In this document: piece after piece, positions 1 through 8,371 of the stretch
Layout of the letters: every line of letters begins with the position of its first letter
How positions within the stretch are numbered: position 1 is the stretch's first letter
Assembly: GCA_003343625.1 (NCBI GenBank)
Contig: QAKV01000001.1
Span: 1-28,693 of the forward strand
DNA: 28,693 nucleotides
Origin: Clostridiales bacterium
Lineage (GTDB): Bacteria > Bacillota > Clostridia > Lachnospirales > Lachnospiraceae
Direction: 5' to 3'
Made by a program: the position numbers and the translations under genes
The notes under the pieces: model-generated
The model's database searches: none
What the model was told of the DNA's origin: nothing
What the model saw: the letters and a program-made list of their open reading frames with translations, nothing else

Positions 1-1
1 G

Positions 2-109
2 TTAAAATCCATTCGTTTTAGGCTTCCCATTATTGAGGAAGATATGAACTTAAGTTTGGACAATAATGAGCATGTGGAGACCGTGTGCCTTTTAGAGCGC
101 GTAAATTAA
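2..109 (+). CDS. C-terminal fragment of a gene entering from the left edge, possibly a RlmD/TrmA-type RNA methyltransferase
   Basis: An open frame enters from the left edge and stops with TAA at 107-109, giving about 35 codons. The peptide ends in HVETVCLLERVN. The HVETV-hydrophobic-LxR pattern near the C-terminus, with an Asp-Met a little upstream, resembles the end of 23S rRNA (uracil-5-)-methyltransferases of the RlmD/TrmA family. In that family I would expect DMFP before HVETV, and here the residues after DM differ. It may therefore be a diverged copy, or one scarred by insertion. Only the tail is visible, so whether the gene is functional and its identity are uncertain. Confidence 0.35.
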   Translation, partial: LKSIRFRLPIIEEDMNLSLDNNEHVETVCLLERVN

Positions 110-481
110 GGATTTTCGGGACGGAAAGCGCGGTGATAACTGCGATTTGCCCCCACTTTGCCACCGTTGAACTCAAAATGAACATAGAATAGTACAGCGC
201 CGTTGAACTTTTGGAATGTCTAACGGCGCTGATGTGCATATCGTGATTGACTACCCGGCGGGGATACTTAAAAGAATTCGGGGACAGTATTCCGTGAAGT
301 ACTTGCCATATCGCAGGCGATTTTTGGCTTTCTTTTGCTTAGCGCATTTTAGCGCGAGTATTACCGAAGCGAATTGTACGAGTGGAAGTCCCTGTTTTTG
401 GAGTTTGGAAATACCATTCGGGGGGGCTTTTCAGCCGATGAGGGTTATAAGACCGACTCTGTTATTCATCTAAAAATGAAT
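110..481. other. Gene-free, AT-richer gap with possible gene debris
   Basis: No intact gene is visible in about 370 bases, and the base composition is AT-richer than the genes to the right. Two imperfect direct repeats start CCGTTGAACT at 164 and 200. A 10-bp inverted repeat (195-204 with 222-231) has no T-tract. A stretch around 353-478 reads as protein-like codons (residues such as YEWKSLFLEFGN), but it follows a stop at 350-352, has only a TTG as possible start and runs into the antisense of the next gene. I regard it as possible degraded coding sequence of unknown origin. Confidence 0.4.
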
Positions 482-1252
482 TCAGCAGCGGGTTATTTTT
501 GTGTCATAAATCCCATCCTCCGCAACGTGGCCGCATACATCATCTGCCACTGCTTTCAGACGCGCGGAACCGTTCTCCATCGCCACACCCGTACCGACGG
601 TTTGCAGCATTTCGATGTCATTATTGCCGTCCCCGAATGCAATCGCTTCCGATCGGTGAAAATGAGAATGCTCAAGCACCTTCCGGATCGCGATTCCTTT
701 GCCCCCACCCGCCGGAATAATATCTACCGCACGATCCCACCACGCAGCGATCTTGGCGTGATGAACGCAGTTCATTACGGATGGATACTCCGATTCGTAA
801 CATCCCATCATGATTTGATAGATTTTCTCCTGCAGCAACCTGTCAAAGTCTTTTGCAATTTCTACCTCGAGTCCCGCAATTCTAAAATAATCTGCCAGAT
901 CGGTATCCGTGCCATTTGCGGCCAGACGGTTTTGGGTGGCAATACAAACCGGACGATTGATGCCTGCTGCATTTTTGAGCAATTGCCGGATATCTTCCTG
1001 CGGGATGGGATTGCTGAAAAGCACTCGGTCAGAATCAAAACAGTAAGAGCCATTAAAAGTTAAAAATGCGTCAAATTCAATTCCCGGAAAATGGGGCAGT
1101 ACCAGCGGTGATCTTCCCGTGGCAAGGCAAATAGCGATACCATTTGCTTTCAGCCGCGCCAGAGTCTCCAGTGTTTTGGGAGACGGGCGATGGGCATGGA
1201 AATCGATTAAAGTTCCGTCGATATCGAAAAAAGCGATTTTTATTTTCCCCAT
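482..1252 (-). CDS. Cof-type HAD-IIB family hydrolase
   Basis: A 256-residue cytoplasmic haloacid-dehalogenase-superfamily phosphatase. Motif I is FFDIDGTL near residues 8-15, where the first Asp is the nucleophile. A TGRSPL segment around residue 46 matches motif II. A Gly-Gly-Gly-Lys-Gly segment supplies the motif III lysine, and GDGNNDIEML is motif IV, which coordinates magnesium. Its length fits the Cof/YbjI subfamily, which dephosphorylates sugar phosphates or nucleotide cofactors; the substrate cannot be read from sequence. The start is supported by AGGAGG seven bases upstream. It lies 71 bases downstream of the AraC-type regulator on the same strand and may be co-transcribed with it. 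Confidence 0.9.
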   Translation of the reverse strand: MGKIKIAFFDIDGTLIDFHAHRPSPKTLETLARLKANGIAICLATGRSPLVLPHFPGIEFDAFLTFNGSYCFDSDRVLFSNPIPQEDIRQLLKNAAGINRPVCIATQNRLAANGTDTDLADYFRIAGLEVEIAKDFDRLLQEKIYQIMMGCYESEYPSVMNCVHHAKIAAWWDRAVDIIPAGGGKGIAIRKVLEHSHFHRSEAIAFGDGNNDIEMLQTVGTGVAMENGSARLKAVADDVCGHVAEDGIYDTKITRC

Positions 1253-1323
1253 TCCTGGCCTCCTATCGGAAACTTTATTTCAAATATCAGAATAGTGCAT
1301 AGAACGAAAAAATAATAGGTAAT

Positions 1324-2247
1324 TTAACGCCAAATACTCTCACGATCCTGCCATTTCTCGCGGTACTGGCGAGGAGTGCAACCGATCGTCTCGCGGAATA
1401 CTTTTCCGAAATGGCTGTTGCTGCCCAGCCCGCAGGCATATCCTATGGCAGCAATCGTTGCGGTCGTTTTAGCCAGCATCTGACAGGCCCTTTGAATGCG
1501 GTAGTTTTTGAGGTATTCACAGGGCGTAGCGTGCAGGTTTTCCTGAAATACGCGGAAACACTCCCGCTGGCTGAGGTAAGCGGAGGCGGCCAGCTCGGAT
1601 ATGGTGATTTTCTCCGCGTAATGTTCATAAATATAGGTCATCATCTGTTTCAGTTTATCGTCCGTTTTACGGCTTCGATCGGAATTTGGCAGCGCCGTAC
1701 TCTGATCCAATACTGACAGCCAAATAGAGGACAGGGCATTCCGCATTCGCAGCTCAAACCCGTTGCCCTCCGGAATGGAGAACGCGTTTTGAATCATTGC
1801 CAGTATTTCGGCCTGTGCAGGAACATCGGGGTAAAAAGCGAGAATATCAAGGGCAGAAGAAGTGACCACCGGCATGACATAGTTTTGGTCAATGCGGCCT
1901 CCGTGTTCTCCTGCGATCAAAGAAGGATCGAATATGTGGAGAAGCTGAATTACGTTGCTCTTTTCGTGCTGCGGCCGGGTCATATGAAGCACATTGGAAT
2001 TGACAAATCCGCCTGAACCGGGAGGAAAGACCAGACGCTTCCCTGGAATGCAGTATTCCAACGTACCGCTCTCCATGTAAAATAATTCTACCGTCTTATG
2101 CCAGTGCCATGGGACAAAACGGTATGCGTATCCGCCGATTTCCGCCCGTGTGGCAATATAGGGGAAATCGGACGAAAAGCCCGGAAGCAGTTCTTCTCTG
2201 GTGCCCATGTGAAATTGAATGCTTTGAATCTTTTCCATCTTTTCCAT
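1324..2247 (-). CDS. AraC-family transcriptional regulator with N-terminal cupin
   Basis: A 307-residue regulator. Residues about 20-120 look like an AraC-type cupin sensor, with an HWHK segment, a glycine/proline-rich strand pattern and a typical NSNVLHMT turn. Residues about 195-300 carry two helix-turn-helix units: the first around ITISELAASAYLSQRECFRVF, the second ending in GLGSNSHFGKVFRETIGCTPRQYR, the classic AraC signature. Such proteins usually sense a sugar or small metabolite and activate nearby genes. The start is set by GGAGG seven bases upstream; a second Met lies three codons on. It is divergent from the RyR channel gene, so it could regulate that unit, although the linked HAD gene is an equally plausible target. 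Confidence 0.92.
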   Translation of the reverse strand: MEKMEKIQSIQFHMGTREELLPGFSSDFPYIATRAEIGGYAYRFVPWHWHKTVELFYMESGTLEYCIPGKRLVFPPGSGGFVNSNVLHMTRPQHEKSNVIQLLHIFDPSLIAGEHGGRIDQNYVMPVVTSSALDILAFYPDVPAQAEILAMIQNAFSIPEGNGFELRMRNALSSIWLSVLDQSTALPNSDRSRKTDDKLKQMMTYIYEHYAEKITISELAASAYLSQRECFRVFQENLHATPCEYLKNYRIQRACQMLAKTTATIAAIGYACGLGSNSHFGKVFRETIGCTPRQYREKWQDRESIWR

Positions 2248-2338
2248 CGAATTTCCTCCGGATATTCCTCAGCATGGACGCGGTCTGGGAGGATGTCCGA
2301 CTACATGCTCCGGGTAATTACGGCCTTTGGACACCTCT

Positions 2339-2367
2339 ATTGTATCAGGCAAAACAGAATAAAGCCA
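2339..2367 (-). promoter_or_regulatory. Putative extended -10 promoter for the AraC-type regulator
   Basis: On the minus strand, TGATACAAT (TACAAT at 2339-2344) gives a TGn-extended -10 about 90 bases upstream of the regulator start. No good -35 is visible at 17 bases. The element faces away from the channel gene promoter. Confidence 0.4.
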
Positions 2368-2429
2368 GCCTCTATCGTTTGCGTTTCCCGCCTGTCATTT
2401 TACTTTCTGTTTCAGGGTCACAGGTTTTA

Positions 2430-2438
2430 TGATATAAT
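2430..2438 (+). promoter_or_regulatory. Putative extended -10 promoter for the RyR channel / HD-RyR unit
   Basis: TGATATAAT at 2430-2438 is a perfect extended -10 about 42 bases before the ATG at 2480. The -35 region is poor, which is common for extended -10 promoters and may mean that an activator is needed. A GAGAGGA ribosome site at 2464-2470 follows, nine bases from the ATG. Confidence 0.55.
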
Positions 2439-2479
2439 TAAAAAACATAAATCCTTAACCTGTGAGAGGATGATTTGAT

Positions 2480-3913
2480 ATGCGGACGATGTGCAAAAAG
2501 TTTGGAAAGTGGTTTCTTTTTCTGGTTCCTCTGTTTCTGGGGGCCGTGGGCCTGATCGTTCTGGAAGGGGAGCCGGTGCTGGATGCCCTGTATATGAGCG
2601 TATGCATGTACGCCATGGGCTATCAGGATTCCCCGCCCAACCTGCTGGTGGAGATGGCCCGGTGGACTGCGCCTCTGGCTACCGCCAGCGGGGTGCTGCT
2701 GGCCTTTATGAAGGTGAGGGACAGGCTGTGGCGCTATGCCCGGTATCTGCGCGGGAACAGCGTGGCGGTCTACGGCCCCAGGGAACGTAGGGAAGCGATG
2801 ATGGCCCGGCTGAAGGGGCGGGAGATCGACGCCGGGGAGGGCTGGAATCTGGTCCGGGCCCAAAACTATCTGCTCCTGGGCAGCGAAAAGGAGAACTTCG
2901 ACTTCTACGAACGCAGTCGGGATGAGCTGGCAGGACGGACAGTTTATCTCGAAACCTCTGCCCTGCCTGCCCAGTCCGTTTCCGATCCGGGCCTTCGTCT
3001 GTTTTGCCCGGAGGAGACGGCGGCCCGGTTGTTTTGGAAGGAGCGGTGCCCCTACGAACTGTCTGTCCGGAACGGACATCGGATGCGTCTGGTATTTCTG
3101 GGCTTCGGGATGCTGGGGGAGCGGCTTCTCACCTATGCCCTCCAGGACAACATTTTTGATCCGGGTCAGCGCATCGAGTACCATCTCTTTGGCGGCGGAG
3201 CAGAGTTTGTCGCCGTTCATACCGGGCTGTCCGCCATCGGCGATCCGGTGATCGTTCATGACGAGCCCTGGTATGAGAGCCTTCCGTTGGTGGAGGGAGC
3301 GCAGATAGTGATCGTTCTGAACCAGGAGGGGCAGCTGAAGCTGGTCAGAGACCTGCTGCTGGCCACCACAGCCCCGCTTCTCCACGTATTCAGCGCAGGA
3401 GAGGCCGGGTTGGAACTGCTGGCCGGACAGGAGCGGCTCCGGTTGTTTTACTGGGAACGGAAGGCCTGGGATCCGGCCCATATCTTTAGCGATGTCATGT
3501 TTGACCGGGCCAGGGCCATCAACCTGCGCTATGCCCATTTGTATGGCGGTGTGGAGGAAAACCGTCAGAACGAAGAGCAGGAATGGAGCAGGCTGGACGG
3601 TTTTACCAGATATTCCAACGTCAGCGCAGCGGACTACCATGAGGTACGCCTGCATATGATGGCGGTTTTGGGCTGGCCCGCAGATGGGGAACGGCTTGCC
3701 CCGGAGCAGATGGAATTGCTGGCGGAACTGGAGCATATCCGATGGTGCCGTTATCACTATCTGAATAGCTGGAAGCACGGCGTCCCGGAGAACGGAGCCC
3801 GGAAGGATCCGGCCCGGCGGCTCCATGCGGATCTGCTCCCTTACCGGGAGCTGACCGAGGCGGAAAAGCAGAAGGATCGGGACAATATTAAGGTTCTGCT
3901 GTCTGTCCGGTGA
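2480..3913 (+). CDS. Membrane protein with two-TM channel-like pore, tandem RCK/TrkA-N-like domains and C-terminal RyR domain
   Basis: 477 residues. Residues 11-28 form a first hydrophobic helix. Residues 33-52 align with a potassium-channel pore helix and filter (DALYMSV followed by GYQD at 47-50, where channels have GYGD). Residues 60-77 form a second helix. Two Rossmann-like regulatory domains follow: about 93-190 (glycine loop degenerate) and about 202-325, with GFGMLGERLL at 208-217 as in TrkA-N/RCK domains. Residues about 412-475 match the RyR domain pattern, LEHIRWCRYHYL, then a Trp-Lys-His-Gly turn and ending EKQKDRDNI. Bacterial RyR domains have been proposed to bind nucleotide-derived ligands. 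I infer a ligand-gated membrane effector. The next gene starts 31 bases downstream and also ends in RyR, so they form a two-gene operon. Confidence 0.8.
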   Translation: MRTMCKKFGKWFLFLVPLFLGAVGLIVLEGEPVLDALYMSVCMYAMGYQDSPPNLLVEMARWTAPLATASGVLLAFMKVRDRLWRYARYLRGNSVAVYGPRERREAMMARLKGREIDAGEGWNLVRAQNYLLLGSEKENFDFYERSRDELAGRTVYLETSALPAQSVSDPGLRLFCPEETAARLFWKERCPYELSVRNGHRMRLVFLGFGMLGERLLTYALQDNIFDPGQRIEYHLFGGGAEFVAVHTGLSAIGDPVIVHDEPWYESLPLVEGAQIVIVLNQEGQLKLVRDLLLATTAPLLHVFSAGEAGLELLAGQERLRLFYWERKAWDPAHIFSDVMFDRARAINLRYAHLYGGVEENRQNEEQEWSRLDGFTRYSNVSAADYHEVRLHMMAVLGWPADGERLAPEQMELLAELEHIRWCRYHYLNSWKHGVPENGARKDPARRLHADLLPYRELTEAEKQKDRDNIKVLLSVR

Positions 3914-3944
3914 CAGCGGGATGTTTTTCAGAAGGGAGATAGAA

Positions 3945-5936
3945 ATGGGATATACGAAGTTGGAGCGCTCCGGGAGCGGGGCTTTGGAGGGACGATCCGC
4001 CCTGGCGGCGGCTGCCCTGGAATTCATCCGGGAGGACTGCGAGGAACTCCGGTTTGATGAGAAGAAGACGAAAGCCGAGGAGACAGAGGGATTTATGGGA
4101 ACCGGTTTGCGGCAGCATGAAATCCCCTACGATATGCAGATGGACGTGGATCGCCTGTGCCTGGAGAAGGCGCTGGAGCGGTTCCTGCATTCCGGAAATC
4201 GGGAGGACGCTTTCGATGTATATTTTTGTTATCTGGAGATGTTCGTGGGGGATTATGAAAAGACGAGCCAGATGATCGAGCTCCTCTCCGAGTTCGAGGC
4301 CAACGGCAGCCGACTGTTGCTGAAACACCGGGATCACTATTCCCACGCGGTCTATGTGTTCGCCCTGGGGCTGGCCCTCTATCGGCACAATTCCAACTAT
4401 CGGAGCGCATACAGGCGTCAGTATGGGCTGACAGACGAGAGAGCGGCAGCCTGCCACTATCTGCAATATTGGGGTCTTACCGCTCTGTTTCACGACATCG
4501 GCTACCCGTTTGAGCTTCCTTTTGAACAGGTGGCATCCTATTTTGAAGTGAGCGGAGGCCGGCGGGCGGAACACCCTTTCGTGACCTATCGGAAGATGCA
4601 ATCCCTGGTGGAATTGAGCCCGCAGGTGCGAAGCGAGCTGGAAGAGCTCTTTCCCGGACGGATCTTTTCCTCTTCAGATGAGCTGTTCGCCTGTGCCCTG
4701 GCCCGGAAACTGTCAGGAGTATATCCGATCGCCGAGGGGGAACTTTTGGCTGCCCTGAGGGAGATCCCCACGCAGCCTGACAAATTTAACTATTTTATGG
4801 ATCACGCCTATTTCAGCGCCACGCTCCTTTTAAACAAGCTGTTTTGCGGCTTGGGCTGTGCCGTCGGGGCGGAAGAGGTGGACGCTCTCACCGCCATCCT
4901 CATACACAACAGTCTGTATAAATTTACTATCGCTCACTACAGGGAGGAAGGGAATATTCCATTCCGGATGGAACTGCATCCCCTGGCTTACATGCTCATG
5001 CTCTGCGATGAGCTGCAGTGCTGGGATAGGGTGGCCTATGGGAGAAATTCGAAGCTGGAGCTGCACCCTATGGATTGCAGGTTCCGGATGGAGGAGAATT
5101 CCCTCCGCGCTGTCTACCTGTTCGACCGGCGGGAGGAAGGCAGAATACGCGCCTATCAGGACGCCTATAGCCGATGGCAGGCCGGGGAGAGCGGTCAAAA
5201 ACCCAGGCTGAAAGCCTATTCCGACCTGTATGAGAGGGATGCCGACGGCGTATCGGCGTTTCAGCGAAATATCGCGCGCATTGTGGATCTGAGCCCCATG
5301 GGGCTTGAGGTGGAGGCAGAGCTCTGCATCCCTGTCCACAGCGGACGGGATGAATTTTTGTCCCGGTGCAGCTTCCTCAGCCTGTACCGCTTTGCCATGG
5401 TGCTCAACGGCAGATGGGAGACCGACGGCTGGCAGCAGGCAAGGGCCGCCGGGCGGGAAGAGCAATTTCTGTCGGATCCGGACAACCTGGAGAAGTTCTC
5501 CCGGGCCTTTAAGCAGCTTTCCCTGGAGTACAAACTGTACAACATCAGCCAGGCAAAGGCCTTTGCCCGCTATCTGGATGCGGTGGGATGTTTTTATACC
5601 GACCAGGAGGTGGATCTGGAGATGGTGGATCGCTTTTCCGGGGAGGAGCTGGAGATCATCGGCCGGATGGAGCATCAGCGCTGGCTTCAGGAACACTATG
5701 ATATGGGCTGGGAATACGGTACGCCGGAGCGGGCCCGAAGAGAGCTGGTTCGACTCCATCCGAATATGATTCCGGGCTTTGACCCCAGTGGAAAATCAGT
5801 GACCCCGGAGCAGGCGGAGGCCAATTATCTCCGATTGGATCAGGGGGAGCGGGACAAGGATACCGCTCCTATGGAATGTATGCTGGCCATGCTGCGAATG
5901 TTCGATGGCCTGCGCATCTACCGGCTTCAATCCTGA
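3945..5936 (+). CDS. HD-domain phosphohydrolase with C-terminal RyR domain
   Basis: 663 residues from the ATG at 3945, chosen because GAAGGGAG lies six bases upstream; an in-frame ATG at 3921 has no ribosome site. A divergent HD-superfamily domain spans roughly 125-365: His134 (in HYSH), the HD pair at 183-184 (FHDIGYP), His287, His321 (LIHNSLYKF) and Asp355 (CDELQ), a plausible metal-binding set. The middle region (about 370-580) is unrecognised. Residues about 587-660 form an RyR-like domain: MEHQRWLQEHY, a Gly-Trp-Glu-Tyr-Gly turn, then LRLDQGERDKDT. HD enzymes commonly hydrolyse nucleotides, cyclic nucleotides or (p)ppGpp-like signals. No membrane segments are visible. I infer that it acts on, or is controlled by, the ligand sensed by the upstream RyR channel. 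No nucleotide cyclase is encoded in the window. Confidence 0.75.
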   Translation: MGYTKLERSGSGALEGRSALAAAALEFIREDCEELRFDEKKTKAEETEGFMGTGLRQHEIPYDMQMDVDRLCLEKALERFLHSGNREDAFDVYFCYLEMFVGDYEKTSQMIELLSEFEANGSRLLLKHRDHYSHAVYVFALGLALYRHNSNYRSAYRRQYGLTDERAAACHYLQYWGLTALFHDIGYPFELPFEQVASYFEVSGGRRAEHPFVTYRKMQSLVELSPQVRSELEELFPGRIFSSSDELFACALARKLSGVYPIAEGELLAALREIPTQPDKFNYFMDHAYFSATLLLNKLFCGLGCAVGAEEVDALTAILIHNSLYKFTIAHYREEGNIPFRMELHPLAYMLMLCDELQCWDRVAYGRNSKLELHPMDCRFRMEENSLRAVYLFDRREEGRIRAYQDAYSRWQAGESGQKPRLKAYSDLYERDADGVSAFQRNIARIVDLSPMGLEVEAELCIPVHSGRDEFLSRCSFLSLYRFAMVLNGRWETDGWQQARAAGREEQFLSDPDNLEKFSRAFKQLSLEYKLYNISQAKAFARYLDAVGCFYTDQEVDLEMVDRFSGEELEIIGRMEHQRWLQEHYDMGWEYGTPERARRELVRLHPNMIPGFDPSGKSVTPEQAEANYLRLDQGERDKDTAPMECMLAMLRMFDGLRIYRLQS

Positions 5937-5985
5937 GAAGAGGAGTCAGGGGTTGATCCGGAGAGAAAATAGGGAAATCCGCTAT

Positions 5986-6027
5986 ACAGCGGGCCGGGAG
6001 CCTCTAAAAAGGCTCCCGGCCCGCTGT
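5986..6027. terminator. 17-bp perfect hairpin between convergent units (candidate bidirectional terminator)
   Basis: 5986-6002 pairs perfectly with 6011-6027 around an 8-base loop. It sits between the convergent ends of the HD-RyR gene and the molybdenum hydroxylase gene. There is no T-tract on either side, so intrinsic termination is likely but not textbook. Confidence 0.6.
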
Positions 6028-6073
6028 CATATCAGGCAAAAGGGAACGGAGGAATTCGTCTTTCGGCTTAGCA

Positions 6074-8371
6074 CTATTTTTGGCCGCACGGGGAAAGGGC
6101 GACCCTTTCCGGCGTGATGGGGATCTCCCTGTGCCAAACCCCGGTGGCCCGGTAGATGGCGTGGGTCAGGGCGGGCGCCGGGGTATTGATCACGATTTCG
6201 CCGATGGATTTGGCGCCGAAGGGGCCCGTTGGCTCATAGCTGTGCTCGAATTCCACCCGCAGTTTCCCCATATCCAGCCGGGTGGGCAGTTTATACTGCA
6301 TGAAAGAGGAGCCGATGGGGCGTCCTTTTTGATCGTAGCGGACGTCCTCCGTCAGAGTATGGCCGATGCCCTGCACGATGCCGCCTTCCGTCTGAATCCG
6401 GGCCAGGGCGGGGTTGATGGGAATCCCGCAGTCCACAACGGCCATGTAGTCCAAAACGGTGACCAGGCCGGTCTCCTTATCCAGCTCGATCTCCACCATG
6501 CCCACCATATAGGGCGGAGGGGAGACGGGAGAGGAGTGGCTTGCGGTGACCTCTGCGGCCGTAGTGTTGAATACCTGGGATTTATAGGCGATTTCCTCCA
6601 GGCTGACCATCCGGTCAGTGTCGATCTGGCGCACCCGTTTGCCCTCGAAGACAACATCCTGGGGTTCACAACCCAGCATGTCCGCCGCGATGGCGCAGAT
6701 CTTTTCCTTCAGCTGGGAGCATGCTTTTTCCACGGCCTTTCCGGTCACATAGGTAGTGGAAGAAGCGTAGGAGCCGGAATCGTAAGGAGAGGCGTCGGTA
6801 TCCGCTCCGAAGACTGCCACGTCGTCTACGCTGCAGTCCATGCATTCGGCCGCCATCTGAGCCAGAATCGTGTCGCACCCGGTTCCCATGTCCGCCGCGC
6901 CGATGATCAGGTTGTAGGTGCCGTCCTCGCTGAGTTTTAAGGTGGCGGAACCTACGTCCACGCGGGAAATACAGGAGCCCTGCATGGCCATAGCCACGCC
7001 GGCGGCGCGGACTTTTCCGTTGCCCATGTCGCGCACCGGATATTTTTCCTCCCAGCCGAACATCTTCCGGCAGTGTTCCATGCAGCGGTCGAGGGCGCAG
7101 GCGTTGGCGGCCTCGTTATAGTAGGCGGGCATCTGCATGCCCTCTTTCACCATATTTTTATCGCGGAGGACGGTGGGATCCATGTCCAGCTGTTCCGCCA
7201 GCTCGTTTACGATGGTTTCCAGGGCGTAAATACCCTGGGTGGCGCCGTAGCCCCGGTATGCGCCGGACGCCTGCAGGTTGGTATAGACCACGTCGTAGCT
7301 GAAGCGATAGGCCTCCAGATTCCCGGTATACAGAGGGATCGATTTGTGGCCGGATAAGCCAACCGTGGTAGGACCGTGTTCCCCGTAGGCGCCGGTGTTG
7401 GAAAGGGTATAGAGATCCACGCAGCGGATCCGGCCGTCCCTGTCGGCGCCGAGGCGGATCCGAATCTCCATTTCATGCCGGGGAGATCCGGCGATCTGGG
7501 ATTCCTCCCGGGTATAGATCAGCTTTGCGGGACGCCCGGTTTTGAGCGTGACGAATGCGGGGTAAACCTCGCAGACAGCCGTCTGTTTGGCGCCGAAGCC
7601 GCCGCCGATCCTGGGCTTTTCCACGCGGATCCGGCTTTTGGGAATCCCCAGGGCGCGGGACAGGATTCTCCGGCAATGAAAGACGATCTGGGTGGAGGAA
7701 ATCACATGAAGGCGACCATAGCGATCGAGCTCCGTATAGGTGCGAAACGTCTCCATCATCGCCTGGTTGAAGGCCTTGGTGTGATAGGTTCTCTCCAGGA
7801 CGATATCGCAGTCGGCCAGAACGGCGTCCACATCCCCGTCGCCGTTCACATCGCTTGCCACCAGGTTGCGGCGGTTGTCGCCGCCCACCTGACAGGGCGG
7901 GAACCAGTCTTCCTCCGGATGGACTAAAATGGGGTTATCCTTTGCGGTTCGAAAGTCCAGGACGGGTTCCAAAACCTCATAGGTCACCCGGATCAGGCGT
8001 TCCGCTGCAGCTGCGGCCTTTTCGGTTTCGGCGGCGATGATCGCCACAGCATCGCCTGCGAACCGCACGTGCCGGTCCAAAATCAGGCGGTCGTAAGGAG
8101 ACGGCTCGGGATAAGTCTGTCCGGCGATGGTAAACCGGTTTTGGGGCACGTCTTCCCACGTGTAGACCGCCACGACGCCGGGCACTTTTCTGGCTGTGGA
8201 AGCGTCGATGTCCTGGATGATCGCGTTGGCGTGGGGGGAGCGCAACAGTTTTACCACAAGCGCATCCCTGGGCGTGATGTCGTCCAGGTAGACGGGTTTG
8301 CCCAACAGAAGCTGCATGGAATCTTTCTTTCGGATGGATTTGTGGATGGAACGGTACTCTTTATGCTCCAT
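6074..8371 (-). CDS. xdhA: Xanthine dehydrogenase-type molybdenum hydroxylase, molybdopterin-binding subunit
   Basis: 765 residues from the ATG at 8371, set by AAGGGAG about seven bases upstream; longer in-frame starts run deep into the upstream gene. The protein has the aldehyde oxidase/xanthine dehydrogenase a/b hammerhead domain (about residues 15-130) and the molybdopterin-binding domain. Visible motifs are GGGFGAKQ (where bovine XDH has the substrate-contacting Glu802; here Gln), AYRGYGATQG (the Arg880 region is kept) and GAKSIGE near the C-terminus, with the catalytic base Glu. The retained Arg favours a purine over an aldehyde substrate, and the nearby NCS2 permease agrees. It is the last gene of a three-gene minus-strand operon, overlapping the iron-sulfur subunit by 11 bases. 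Confidence 0.92.
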   Translation of the reverse strand: MEHKEYRSIHKSIRKKDSMQLLLGKPVYLDDITPRDALVVKLLRSPHANAIIQDIDASTARKVPGVVAVYTWEDVPQNRFTIAGQTYPEPSPYDRLILDRHVRFAGDAVAIIAAETEKAAAAAERLIRVTYEVLEPVLDFRTAKDNPILVHPEEDWFPPCQVGGDNRRNLVASDVNGDGDVDAVLADCDIVLERTYHTKAFNQAMMETFRTYTELDRYGRLHVISSTQIVFHCRRILSRALGIPKSRIRVEKPRIGGGFGAKQTAVCEVYPAFVTLKTGRPAKLIYTREESQIAGSPRHEMEIRIRLGADRDGRIRCVDLYTLSNTGAYGEHGPTTVGLSGHKSIPLYTGNLEAYRFSYDVVYTNLQASGAYRGYGATQGIYALETIVNELAEQLDMDPTVLRDKNMVKEGMQMPAYYNEAANACALDRCMEHCRKMFGWEEKYPVRDMGNGKVRAAGVAMAMQGSCISRVDVGSATLKLSEDGTYNLIIGAADMGTGCDTILAQMAAECMDCSVDDVAVFGADTDASPYDSGSYASSTTYVTGKAVEKACSQLKEKICAIAADMLGCEPQDVVFEGKRVRQIDTDRMVSLEEIAYKSQVFNTTAAEVTASHSSPVSPPPYMVGMVEIELDKETGLVTVLDYMAVVDCGIPINPALARIQTEGGIVQGIGHTLTEDVRYDQKGRPIGSSFMQYKLPTRLDMGKLRVEFEHSYEPTGPFGAKSIGEIVINTPAPALTHAIYRATGVWHREIPITPERVALSPCGQK

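Noticed and set aside
374..1063. Open frame of 229 codons on the plus strand
   Set aside because: It is antisense to the HAD hydrolase for most of its length, begins at TTG without a ribosome site and has no family features.
2438..4027. Long minus-strand open frame (529 codons)
   Set aside because: It is antisense to the RyR channel gene, is Pro/Gln/His-rich as expected of a GC-rich shadow, and has no domain signature.
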